32,069 nucleotides of DNA from an uncultured Treponema sp. (lineage in GTDB: Bacteria > Spirochaetota > Spirochaetia > Treponematales > Treponemataceae): NCBI GenBank assembly GCA_905233535.1, contig CAJOEO010000055.1, forward strand, positions 1-32,069, in the 5' to 3' direction. Position numbers and translations under genes: made by a program. Within the stretch, counting starts at the first letter, position 1, and each line of letters begins with the position of its first letter. This document shows, one piece after another, positions 15,521 through 22,915 of this stretch. The notes beneath the pieces were generated by a model that saw nothing but the letters and a program-made list of their open reading frames with translations, did not search any database and had not been told where the DNA came from.

Positions 15521-16572
15521 TTTTTTAACGTAGAAAATAATTCATAAATCAAAATCGACGCACGACTTTTTCCAAAAAGATTCACGAGTTCAGCGGTTTT
15601 CGTTTCGATTAATTTTCGACCTTCTTCAAACGCCTTTTTTATCGAACCGCTTTTTGTAAGCAATTCAATCGCTTCTTCCACCGCTTTAGATTCGATGCCC
15701 TCTTGACGCGCACGCGAAACCAAACCCGCCAATTCTGTTGCGTCGTTCGGACATTCAAGCAAATGAAGAAGAACTGGAAGACTTTTTTTGCCTTCAACGA
15801 TGTCATCGCCGCGTTTTTTTCCAGGATTTCCGTCGGTAAGATTTTTTACGTCGTCCAAAATCTGAAATCCCGTTCCAATGTCCTCGGCGATTTTTCCCGC
15901 TTTTTTGCAAAGTTCTTCGTCGCCACCGCCCGCAACGATTCCAGTTTTTACGGCAAGACGAACGAGCGTTCCCGTTTTGTTTCTGACCATCGAAATGTAT
16001 TCCGCGGTCGTCGGAATCAAACTCGGATTTTTGTGCCAAAGAATGTCCATCGCCTGCCCCAAATGAAGTCGGCGCAATTCTTGATTAAAAAGTTCGAACA
16101 AAATCAATCGTTCCGTGTCAAAAATCGGCGCGGACGAAATGCACGTTGACGCTTGAAAATAAAGCCAACTCGCAGAATTTAACGCAACGTCAAGACCAAA
16201 AGAAATGTGCGCCGCAACTTTTCCGCGTCGCTCGTCAGAATTATCCTCGATGTCGTCGTGAATCAAACTCGCCGTGTGCGCAAGTTCCACAAGCGGCGCA
16301 AGCGCGAACGCCGCGTCGTTCGATTTTCCGCAAACCGCTTCCGAACAAAGAACAAGTAAAAGCGGTCGCCATCGCTTGCCGCCGTTTTCCACAAGATAAC
16401 GCGCAGGCGCAATCAACGTGTCGAATTGTTTTTCGCTTGCAAAAACTCCATTTTTTCCAAAAGAGTCGCAAATCCATTCTGAATTTGGATTTTTGGGAAG
16501 CAATTTATAAATCATCGATTCTATTTGTTTTAATCGCAAAGAAAATTCAGTTTGAAAATCCAATTTTTCCAT
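15517..16572 (-). CDS. Polyprenyl (isoprenyl) diphosphate synthase
   Basis: A 351-residue trans-prenyltransferase. The first Asp-rich motif is SLIHDDIEDNSDERRGK, followed by the characteristic KTGTLVRLAVKTG and the second motif FQILDDVKNLTDGNPGKKRGDD. GGKRWRPLL near residue 65 is the substrate diphosphate-binding site. It condenses IPP with an allylic diphosphate for quinone or carrier-lipid chains; chain length cannot be read from sequence. A -10 box TATAAT lies 8 nt upstream of the ATG, so the mRNA is nearly leaderless. It heads an operon with the TPR and rseC-like genes. Confidence 0.88.
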   Translation of the reverse strand: MEKLDFQTEFSLRLKQIESMIYKLLPKNPNSEWICDSFGKNGVFASEKQFDTLIAPARYLVENGGKRWRPLLLVLCSEAVCGKSNDAAFALAPLVELAHTASLIHDDIEDNSDERRGKVAAHISFGLDVALNSASWLYFQASTCISSAPIFDTERLILFELFNQELRRLHLGQAMDILWHKNPSLIPTTAEYISMVRNKTGTLVRLAVKTGIVAGGGDEELCKKAGKIAEDIGTGFQILDDVKNLTDGNPGKKRGDDIVEGKKSLPVLLHLLECPNDATELAGLVSRARQEGIESKAVEEAIELLTKSGSIKKAFEEGRKLIETKTAELVNLFGKSRASILIYELFSTLKK

Positions 16573-16580
16573 ATCGTTCG

Positions 16581-16586
16581 ATTATA
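16581..16586 (-). promoter_or_regulatory. -10 box of the polyprenyl synthase operon
   Basis: Minus-strand TATAAT, 8 nt from the ATG at 16572. The transcription start would be within 1-2 nt of the start codon. No strong -35 box. Confidence 0.45.
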
Positions 16587-16604
16587 AACACAAGCAAAAA
16601 AATC

Positions 16605-16613
16605 TGCTATCAT
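16605..16613 (+). promoter_or_regulatory. Extended -10 of the resolvase-like gene (leaderless)
   Basis: TGC-TATCAT followed by seven T and then the ATG at 16621. A weak -35 (TAAACA, 16585-16590) overlaps the -10 of the divergent polyprenyl synthase gene, so the two promoters cannot be occupied together. Confidence 0.55.
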
Positions 16614-16620
16614 TTTTTTT

Positions 16621-17085
16621 ATGGCGAATTTGCTTGAAAATGCTGCAAAAGGTCAAATTTTTTCCGTGATTTTATTGATTCTTGCAGTCGTCGGAATTAT
16701 TTTGATTTTTAGCGCATTTGCATTTTTTTTGGGGCAAGCAAGCGTAAAACATTTTTCGATTAGAAATCTAAAAAAACGAATCGCAAAAGAACGAAAAGAA
16801 GCCGTAAAACGAAGTCGCGCCGTGATTGGCGGACAAGTAAGCGAGCAAATCGCGCCGTTTTTGCCGAATTTTCCGTGCAATCCTGGCGACGTTAGATTTG
16901 TAGGAAAACCGATAGATTTTGTAGGTTTTCCAGGGGCTGCCGAAGGGAAACCTATAAAGGAAGTTCTTTTAATCGAAGTAAAAACAGGGCGGTCGCAACT
17001 TTCGCAACGAGAAAAGGAAATAAAAGCCGCCGTTGACGCTGGAAAAGTTCGCTATGTGGTTTGGCGTGCAAACGGTCAACCGTAA
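16621..17085 (+). CDS. Membrane-anchored Holliday-junction-resolvase-like endonuclease (PF10107 type)
   Basis: The 154-residue protein has an N-terminal membrane helix (about 13-38, IFSVILLILAVVGIILIFSA), a basic helix KRIAKERKEAVKRSRAVIGG, and a C-terminal nuclease-like fold with PIDFVGF and LLIEVKTGRSQLS. The D...E-x-K pattern is the PD-(D/E)xK catalytic set; this architecture is that of the Endonuc_Holl family related to archaeal Holliday junction resolvases. Activity is inferred only. It has a leaderless promoter overlapping that of the divergent isoprenoid operon. Confidence 0.78.
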   Translation: MANLLENAAKGQIFSVILLILAVVGIILIFSAFAFFLGQASVKHFSIRNLKKRIAKERKEAVKRSRAVIGGQVSEQIAPFLPNFPCNPGDVRFVGKPIDFVGFPGAAEGKPIKEVLLIEVKTGRSQLSQREKEIKAAVDAGKVRYVVWRANGQP

Positions 17086-17096
17086 ACGCAAAATTA

Positions 17097-17105
17097 TGGT
17101 ATAAT
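17097..17105 (+). promoter_or_regulatory. Extended -10 promoter of the small membrane protein
   Basis: TGG-TATAAT, the same sequence as at pgi and on the minus strand at 4830-4838. It lies 32 nt before the ATG at 17138. Confidence 0.6.
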
Positions 17106-17137
17106 TTTGTGTTTTGTAAAATCATAAGGAGAACAAA

Positions 17138-17428
17138 ATGATTGCTGTAATTTTTGGAATTATACTATTTGCGTTTACCGTATTTTCGTGTCTTCCAAAA
17201 GAATTTTTCGGGCTTGGCTGGAGCGGCGATGTTCTGCTCGTTCTAAAAGGCGCGTCGCCTGTAATTGCGTTTATCGTGGGCGTATTTTCAATTATGGTTG
17301 GCATTGCCGACGTTCGCGACAAACGCGAAGCAAAACGCGATGAAGAAGAAGCGCGCCTTGCAGAAGAAGAACAATCTCGCAAAAAAAATGTCGAAGAAAA
17401 GCAAAAAAGTGAAAAAAAGAAATCATAA
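17138..17428 (+). CDS. Small membrane protein with charged coiled-coil tail
   Basis: A 96-residue protein with two membrane segments (about 2-18, IAVIFGIILFAFTVFSC, and 34-55, VLKGASPVIAFIVGVFSIM) and a cytoplasmic tail (about 58-96) of Glu, Lys and Arg that forms a continuous charged helix. AAGGAG precedes the ATG and it has its own extended -10 promoter. I do not recognise a family. A scaffold or envelope-associated role is a guess. Confidence 0.75.
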   Translation: MIAVIFGIILFAFTVFSCLPKEFFGLGWSGDVLLVLKGASPVIAFIVGVFSIMVGIADVRDKREAKRDEEEARLAEEEQSRKKNVEEKQKSEKKKS

Positions 17429-17573
17429 CGAAAAAACAGAATCTAATATTTTTTTATCACAAAATAAAATCTGCTATATTATTTAACTCATATAAAAAAG
17501 GAAATTTTACAAAAGAAATCGACAACAGAATATTTGTCTACATTTTGCCATTGTATACTCTAAAAACTTTAGG

Positions 17574-17602
17574 TTGACCAATTCCTCAAAAAAATTTATA
17601 GT
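17574..17602 (+). promoter_or_regulatory. Consensus promoter of rplM-rpsI
   Basis: -35 TTGACC (17574-17579), 17-bp spacer, -10 TATAGT (17597-17602); transcription should start near 17609. A second TATACT lies at about 17554. Confidence 0.85.
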
Positions 17603-17620
17603 GAACGTCCCCGTACATTT

Positions 17621-17650
17621 TGCTCAAAAGAAAGATGCGTCTTTTGAGCA
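17621..17650 (+). promoter_or_regulatory. rplM leader hairpin, possible autoregulatory element
   Basis: TGCTCAAAAGA (17621-17631) pairs perfectly with TCTTTTGAGCA (17640-17650) over an 8-nt loop, within the 5' leader of rplM. CTTTTT follows a few bases later, so it could also work as a weak attenuator. L13 leaders of other bacteria are known to bind L13, but the shape here is not one I can match. Confidence 0.5.
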
Positions 17651-17684
17651 AGAACTTTTTACAAACAAAATGCAAGGTACACAA

Positions 17685-18113
17685 ATGAAAACCATTTTTA
17701 TCAAAGACGCTGAACAGAAGCGGGATTGGTACATTATCGACGCTGCAGGAAAACCGCTCGGTCGTGTGGCTGCAAAAGCCGCTGCGATTCTTCGTGGAAA
17801 AAACAAGGCATCGTTTACGCCAAATCAAGAAATGGGCGATTACGTTGTCATAATCAACGCGGAGAAAGTCGCGGTTTCTGGAAACAAACGAAGCGACAAA
17901 CTTTATCGCCACTACACAGGATTTGTTCGTGGACTTCGTTCGTACACTTTTGAAAAACTCCTCGAACGAAAACCAACAGAGCCACTCATTCGTACAATCA
18001 ACGGAATGTTGCCAAGCGGTCGGCTCGGTCGCAAAATCGCGGGCAATCTAAAAGTTTACGCGGGTTCTGAGCACCCTTACAAAGCGCAAAACCCAAAAAC
18101 AATTGAGTTGTAA
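17685..18113 (+). CDS. rplM: 50S ribosomal protein L13
   Basis: A 142-residue L13 of exactly the usual length: [61 protein letters not shown] and [14 protein letters not shown]. An in-frame upstream start at 17574 would lie inside the promoter and is rejected. AAGG is 9 nt before the ATG. It is followed by rpsI after 14 nt, the conserved pair. Confidence 0.96.
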   Translation: MKTIFIKDAEQKRDWYIIDAAGKPLGRVAAKAAAILRGKNKASFTPNQEMGDYVVIINAEKVAVSGNKRSDKLYRHYTGFVRGLRSYTFEKLLERKPTEPLIRTINGMLPSGRLGRKIAGNLKVYAGSEHPYKAQNPKTIEL

Positions 18114-18127
18114 ATCGAGGTCGAATC

Positions 18128-18523
18128 ATGGCAGTTAAAAACATCGCAATCGGAACAGGAAGAAGAAAAACATCGGTCGCGCGCGTGTTCGTCCGCGAAG
18201 GTTCAGGAAAAATCGTTGTGAACGGAAAAGACATCGCAGAATATTTCCCAACGGAAGCGTCTGTCAAAGTCGTTCATCAGCCACTTCTCGTAACAAATTA
18301 CGAAAACAAATATGACATTTTGATTAGCGTAGTCGGCGGCGGAGTTAAAGGACAGGCTGGCGCGTGCCTTCATGGAATTGCGCGAGCGTTGCTCCAAATT
18401 GACCCAGACGTTCGAGCATCGCTCAAAGCGAACGGATTTCTTACACGCGATTCTCGCATGGTTGAACGCAAAAAGTACGGTCAGCGTGGTGCGCGTCGCA
18501 GATTCCAGTTCAGCAAGCGTTAA
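18128..18523 (+). CDS. rpsI: 30S ribosomal protein S9
   Basis: The 131-residue product matches S9: [40 protein letters not shown], and the C-terminal tail [17 protein letters not shown] that reaches the P-site tRNA. GAGG sits upstream. It is complete and co-transcribed with rplM. Confidence 0.97.
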   Translation: MAVKNIAIGTGRRKTSVARVFVREGSGKIVVNGKDIAEYFPTEASVKVVHQPLLVTNYENKYDILISVVGGGVKGQAGACLHGIARALLQIDPDVRASLKANGFLTRDSRMVERKKYGQRGARRRFQFSKR

Positions 18524-18541
18524 TTTGCGCATTTTCGCCGT

Positions 18542-19321
18542 ATGCAAAACGAGTTTTTTCAAAAGTTCGGCAACGACGGCGAAGAAAGTCGGCTGACGTT
18601 AGATTCACTGAAAGTCGTTTCGCCTTTTATGGATTTTTCTTCGGTCGATTTGTTGGAAAACGCAGAAAAAGCGGTTGAAAGAATCGAACAAATAGAACGG
18701 ACTTCGCCCGACGGTCTTGTTGCAGAACTTGGCTCGTCGGGCGGGTCTGTTTTTTTTATCCGAACGAAATATTTGAAAACGATTTCGTTTGTGCAAATTG
18801 CAAAAAAGATTTTTGAAAACACGAGCGCACAATTCGACGAAATCGAATCGGCGGATATAATTTTTGCGTTTGGCGCGTTCGGCGCGGAAAAAAAGGCGTT
18901 AAAAACATTGGAACGCGGCGAAAATTCAAAATTTCTGCTTTTACAAAAACTTCAAAACAAAGGATTCGGGCGGGAAAACGCAAAAGTCGCGCTAGATTTT
19001 TTGGAATCAAAAGGATATTTGGACGACGCGAGGTTTGCAAAAGTTTGGCTTCGTTCGCATTGTGCCACAAAAGCGCAAGGTCGCACTCGCCTACTTTTAG
19101 AACTTCGTTCGCGTGGAATTTCTAAAGAAACGGCGGAAAATACCGTAAACGAATATTTTGAAACCACGGACGAAACGGAAGAATGTATGCGCGCCGCAAA
19201 AAAAGCCGCGCTTCACAAAAAATCAGGTGAAAAACTAATAAAATATTTAATTGACGCAGGATTTCCATATAAAATGGCGGTTTATACATCAAAAGCAATA
19301 GAATCTACGAATAAAATCTAA
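18542..19321 (+). CDS. recX: Regulatory protein RecX
   Basis: A 259-residue RecX-like protein. The C-terminal two thirds contain the three-helix repeats typical of RecX, with LLLQKLQNKGFGRENAKVALDFLESKGYLDDARFAK and, further on, GISKETAENTV and LIKYLIDAGFPYKMA. RecX binds RecA filaments and limits recombination. It is longer than the usual 150-180 residues because of an N-terminal domain of about 115 residues (LTLDSLKVVSPFMDF...), also seen in some longer RecX proteins. There is no clear ribosome binding site; it starts 18 nt after rpsI, so it is probably translated from the same transcript. Confidence 0.82.
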   Translation: MQNEFFQKFGNDGEESRLTLDSLKVVSPFMDFSSVDLLENAEKAVERIEQIERTSPDGLVAELGSSGGSVFFIRTKYLKTISFVQIAKKIFENTSAQFDEIESADIIFAFGAFGAEKKALKTLERGENSKFLLLQKLQNKGFGRENAKVALDFLESKGYLDDARFAKVWLRSHCATKAQGRTRLLLELRSRGISKETAENTVNEYFETTDETEECMRAAKKAALHKKSGEKLIKYLIDAGFPYKMAVYTSKAIESTNKI

Positions 19322-19384
19322 AAGTTCAATTTTGAAAATCTAAATCACTTCGTCTTTTAAAATGTCGGTTTTATAATAGAGATG

Positions 19385-19497
19385 TTCGGAAACTTCAGTT
19401 TCCGAATCATCAACTTTAAAGAAGTCAGTTTTCGCAAGGCTTTAGCCTTGCGAAAACTGATTGACCTGTGAGGAAATGACTGATTTCCGAACAGGTC
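19385..19497. repeat. Cluster of three intergenic hairpins
   Basis: The 303-bp gap between recX and the next gene (19322-19624) contains no credible reading frame but three successive palindromes: 19385-19406 (TTCGGAAACT / AGTTTCCGAA), 19425-19460 (a perfect 16-bp stem with TTTA loop) and 19463-19497 (GACCTGT...ACAGGTC enclosing GGAAAT...ATTTCC). They share words (GGAAAC/GTTTCC, CAGTTT). No T run follows any of them, so they are not ordinary terminators. A TATAAT at 19372-19377 lies just upstream, so this could be the core of a small structured RNA of roughly 120 nt, or a REP-like palindromic element. Confidence 0.7.
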
Positions 19498-19581
19498 TAA
19501 TAATTCACATCAAAAAATAATTTTAACAAACATATTTTTGAGAATTCTACAAAAACAATCGAAAAAAAACGAAAATTCGGA

Positions 19582-19587
19582 TATAAT
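19582..19587 (+). promoter_or_regulatory. -10 box of the HTH-receiver gene
   Basis: TATAAT 37 nt upstream of the ATG at 19625, with a poorly conserved -35 region. Confidence 0.45.
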
Positions 19588-19624
19588 GGGGCGAAAAATT
19601 TGCGCATGACAACGAAGGTACTGC

Positions 19625-20224
19625 ATGAAACAAAATGACGAAAAACTGACCGTTTTTTCGGCGATGGAAGTCGCAAAAATTTGCGGAGTCGTCAATCAAA
19701 CTGCCATAAATTGGATTAAAAACGGTGCTTTAAAGGCGTACTCCACGCCTGGAAAGCAGTATCGTGTTTATCCCGACGACCTCGTTTCTCTTATGGTACG
19801 CAAAAACATGAACGTTCCAAACGAGATTTTGTCGCTATGCAAACGTCGTCCTGCCGAAACAAAACGCCTTTTGATTGTGGACGACGACAAGGGACTGAAT
19901 ACTGTATTAAAAATGTATATACAAAAAAGAATAACGGGGCTTTCGGTCTTTCAAGCATTTGACGGTTTTGAAGCGGGTGCGCTTTTGGTTGAAAAACAGC
20001 CACAATGTTTGATTCTTGACCTTGACCTTCCAGGAATCGATGGATTTGGACTTTGTAAAAAAATCAGCGAAGCGGAAGTTTACGGAAATCCGTCGATTAT
20101 CGTTGTAACCGCTTTGGAAAATGGAAATTTGGAAAGCGAAGTAATGTCGCTAGGCGTGAAACGCTTTTTCAAAAAACCTCTAAATCTTCTTTCGCTCGTG
20201 GACAGCGTAACAGAATATCTTTAG
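19625..20224 (+). CDS. HTH-receiver protein: MerR-like DNA-binding domain fused to a C-terminal response-regulator receiver
   Basis: Residues 1-60 form an excisionase/MerR-like helix-turn-helix (SAMEVAKICGVVNQTAINWIKNG...GKQYRVYPDDLVSLM). Residues 80-199 form a receiver domain: acidic pair in LLIVDDDKG, phospho-acceptor Asp in LILDLDLPGIDGFG, Thr in IVVTALENG, and Lys in KRFFKKPLNL. This order, DNA-binding domain first, reverses the common response-regulator order. AAGG precedes the ATG. No histidine kinase is near. The SPOR protein gene starts 2 nt later, so the two are co-expressed; regulation of envelope or division genes is a possible inference. Confidence 0.85.
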   Translation: MKQNDEKLTVFSAMEVAKICGVVNQTAINWIKNGALKAYSTPGKQYRVYPDDLVSLMVRKNMNVPNEILSLCKRRPAETKRLLIVDDDKGLNTVLKMYIQKRITGLSVFQAFDGFEAGALLVEKQPQCLILDLDLPGIDGFGLCKKISEAEVYGNPSIIVVTALENGNLESEVMSLGVKRFFKKPLNLLSLVDSVTEYL

Positions 20225-20226
20225 TT

Positions 20227-21201
20227 ATGCAAAAAACGATTTTCTTAATTTGTTTAATTTTTGCATTTGTTTCGTCCGCGTTTGCGCAAAAAACGGCGAA
20301 AGCGGTCGCGGAGGAAGCAACGCGAAAAAGAACTCTCACGGAATCCGTGGAGTATCTGAAAAACGCAATCGAACAGTTGTCTGGCGCGGAAAAGCGTTCG
20401 GCGACGGCATTTTTGGCGAGTATTCAAGAGCAGATGGGAAAATACGCAGACGCGCAACAATATTACGAGCAAGCAGCGGCGATTAACGCGAAAGACGCTT
20501 CTGGTATGCCGAAAAAATCCACAGAACAGTTGACATTAGACGCGATTCGCTGCGCACTTTCGCTTGGAGATTCGGCGGCGGCGGACGAACTGCTCAATTC
20601 AAACATCAAAAAATCCAAAGATTCTAAAATAATTGCGTATACTAAACTATACGAACAATGGAGCGTTTTGTGTAAAGCGCAAAACGAAAAAGAAACGCGG
20701 GGCGCGGTCAGTGCGCTAAAGGAGTATTCGACGCAAGATTCGATGAAAGAAGTTGCGCCGTCGATTTTATTGACACTTTGGCACATTACAGGCGACGAGT
20801 CATGGGCAACAAATCTCAAAAAATCGTACCCAAAAAGCATTGAAGCGGGAATTGTAAAAGGCACGGTGCAGCAGTTGCCAACTCCGTTTTGGTATTTTGT
20901 TCCAAGAATTGGCGCGGATATTCCAGAAATCGAAAGCGAGGACAACGTTGAAATCCAAAAAACGTCTTCCGTTCCGCAACAAATTGCAACAAAACAGCAA
21001 CTTGGACTTTTCCGAGACGAAGAAAACGCAAAACGTCTTGTGGAAAAATTAAAAGCGAGCGGATTTTCTGCAAAAATCGACGTGGAACAACGACCAACTG
21101 GCATGAAATATTATTTGGTTTACGTTCCAGAAAAAGCAGACGGCTCTGTCGGCGAACTTTTGCGAGCAGCGGGCTTTGAATGTTACCCGCTTTTTGAATA
21201 A
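20227..21201 (+). CDS. Periplasmic SPOR-domain protein with TPR-like helices
   Basis: A 324-residue secreted protein. Residues 1-20 are a signal peptide (IFLICLIFAFVSSAFA cut before Gln21). Residues 50-200 are helical repeats of TPR character (AFLASIQEQMGKYADAQQYY). The C-terminal 70 residues form a SPOR peptidoglycan-binding domain: QLGLFRDEENAKRLVEKLK, GFSAKIDV, YYLVYVPEKADG. SPOR domains bind denuded glycan at division sites. Co-transcribed with the HTH-receiver gene. Ends at the shared terminator with gltX. Confidence 0.8.
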   Translation: MQKTIFLICLIFAFVSSAFAQKTAKAVAEEATRKRTLTESVEYLKNAIEQLSGAEKRSATAFLASIQEQMGKYADAQQYYEQAAAINAKDASGMPKKSTEQLTLDAIRCALSLGDSAAADELLNSNIKKSKDSKIIAYTKLYEQWSVLCKAQNEKETRGAVSALKEYSTQDSMKEVAPSILLTLWHITGDESWATNLKKSYPKSIEAGIVKGTVQQLPTPFWYFVPRIGADIPEIESEDNVEIQKTSSVPQQIATKQQLGLFRDEENAKRLVEKLKASGFSAKIDVEQRPTGMKYYLVYVPEKADGSVGELLRAAGFECYPLFE

Positions 21202-21232
21202 AAAATCCCGCGGTTTTCGCGGGATTTTTTTT
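21201..21232. terminator. Bidirectional terminator between the SPOR gene and gltX
   Basis: AAAAATCCCGCG pairs with CGCGGGATTTTTT over a short GTTT-type loop, A run on one side and T run on the other. It serves the converging 20227-21201 and gltX transcripts. Confidence 0.9.
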
Positions 21233-21267
21233 ACGCTAGAACGACGAAATCGTGCGCTCAAGCCGAT

Positions 21268-22800
21268 TCAAAGAACAAGAATCGAGCCGATGAGCGGAGG
21301 TGAAACGCGACTTCCAGTTACAGCAAGGCGAATCGGCATCATAAAATCGCCGAGTTTGATTCCGAGTTTTTCCGCAGTGGATTTTGCAAACGCTTCCGCG
21401 TCGTCGTGACTCGCTTCAAAAATCTTCGCGATAAAATCCCTCGCGTTTTCCAAAACCTCTTTCGTTTTCGCTTCGTCGAGTTTCTTCGGAATTATCTGCT
21501 CTTTCGGCAAAACAGCAGGCTCAGAGAACATAAAATGCACCATCTCCGCCGCCTCGGTCAAAAACTTCAAGCGTTCTTTGATGAGCGGCATAAGTCCCAA
21601 AAGCGTCTTTTTGATTTCATCGCTCGTCATCTGCAAAGAAGAATCCGTACATTCCAAATCGCCGTTTTCTTTCATACGAACGCCAGAAAATTCAGGTCCG
21701 ACTTTCGGCTTAGGCTGCGGATTTTCGGGATTGATTTCGAGCGTCGCGTCTCCCGTTCCAGTGATGAACGGAAGCGTCCATTTGTATAGTTCTTCGTCCG
21801 AAAGCATACGAATGTAGTTTGAATTGTAGAATTCCAACTTTTTGTAATCAAAAACCGCGGGCGATTTGTTCAAATGCTCAAGGCTGAATTTCTGCGCAAG
21901 TTCCTCAAGCGTGTAGAATTCCTTGCCTTCCTCGTAGGAACAGCCCAAAAGCGCGACATAATTGACGATTGCCTTAGGCAAATAGCCGCGTGCGCGGAAT
22001 TCGTTCAGAGAAGTCGAGCCGTGGCGTTTGGAAAGTTTTTTTCCGTCCGCGCCGTTTACCATCGGCAAATGGCAGACTTCAGGCGGATTCCAGCCGAACG
22101 AGCGGTACATCTGAACGTGGAGCGGCGTTGACGGAATCCACTCCTGCGCGCGCATTACATGGCTGATTTTCATCAAATGGTCGTCCACGATGTTCGCAAG
22201 GTGATAAGTCGGAAAACCGTCACTTTTCAAAAGAACGGGGTCAGGCGAAATCGCCTCGTTTTCCCATTCGATGTCGCCCAAAATGTGGTCGTGAAAAACG
22301 GTTTTTCCTTCAAGCGGAACTTTCAAACGAATGACGAACGGTTTTCCCGCATCAAGATTCGCTTTTACCTCTTCAGGCGTAAGGTGTCGGCAATTTCTGT
22401 CGTAGCCTGGAGCCATTTTATTTTCGGTCTGGATTTTTCGGATTCGCTCCAATCTCTCCGCGTCGCAAAAACAATAATACGCCTCGCCGTTTTCTATCAA
22501 TTTGTGTGCATATTCTTTGTATAGTTCAAATCGTTCCGACTGAACATAAGGACCAAAATTTCCGCCTTTGTCGCCGCCCTCGTCCCAATCGATTCCGAGC
22601 CATTCAAGCGTATCGTAGAGATTTTTGACATATTTTTCATCGAATCGCGTTCGGTCTGTGTCTTCAAGGCGCAGAATGAATTTTCCGCCCTGCGAGCGCG
22701 CGTAAAGATAATTGAAAAGAGCCGTGCGCACGCCGCCGATGTGCTGCATTCCCGTAGGACTTGGCGCGTAGCGCACCCGAACTTCCTTAATGTTTTCCAT
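21268..22800 (-). CDS. gltX: Glutamyl-tRNA synthetase
   Basis: The 510-residue class Ic synthetase charges tRNA-Glu. It shows the HIGH-type YAPSPTGMQHIGGVRTALFN near residue 10-28, FILRLEDTDRTR, the HXXEWIPSTP-like AQEWIPSTPLH and KMSKS-type KKLSKRHGS. The start at 22800 is chosen because homologues begin at about this point; a longer frame to 22890 is unsupported. A TTTACAAT-type -10 lies near 22835-22840. The C-terminus is odd: after GSRVSPPLIGSILVL the frame stops, yet the next 30 nt read RLERTISSF in another frame, which resembles the expected continuation. The last 10-20 residues of the anticodon-binding domain may thus be lost or frameshifted. Confidence 0.93.
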   Translation of the reverse strand: MENIKEVRVRYAPSPTGMQHIGGVRTALFNYLYARSQGGKFILRLEDTDRTRFDEKYVKNLYDTLEWLGIDWDEGGDKGGNFGPYVQSERFELYKEYAHKLIENGEAYYCFCDAERLERIRKIQTENKMAPGYDRNCRHLTPEEVKANLDAGKPFVIRLKVPLEGKTVFHDHILGDIEWENEAISPDPVLLKSDGFPTYHLANIVDDHLMKISHVMRAQEWIPSTPLHVQMYRSFGWNPPEVCHLPMVNGADGKKLSKRHGSTSLNEFRARGYLPKAIVNYVALLGCSYEEGKEFYTLEELAQKFSLEHLNKSPAVFDYKKLEFYNSNYIRMLSDEELYKWTLPFITGTGDATLEINPENPQPKPKVGPEFSGVRMKENGDLECTDSSLQMTSDEIKKTLLGLMPLIKERLKFLTEAAEMVHFMFSEPAVLPKEQIIPKKLDEAKTKEVLENARDFIAKIFEASHDDAEAFAKSTAEKLGIKLGDFMMPIRLAVTGSRVSPPLIGSILVL

Positions 22801-22915
22801 AAAATTCCTCGAATCTTTTTGATTTTTTAAGTTTATTGTAAACGCGCCTTTTCGGAAAGATTCAAAACCGCGTAAGTTGCGCAAAGTCAAAAACGCGAAA
22901 ATCTAAAATTTCAAA

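Noticed and set aside
17574-17684. N-terminal extension of L13 by 37 residues
   Set aside because: It would begin inside the -35 box of the consensus promoter, and the remaining 142 residues already match L13 exactly in length.
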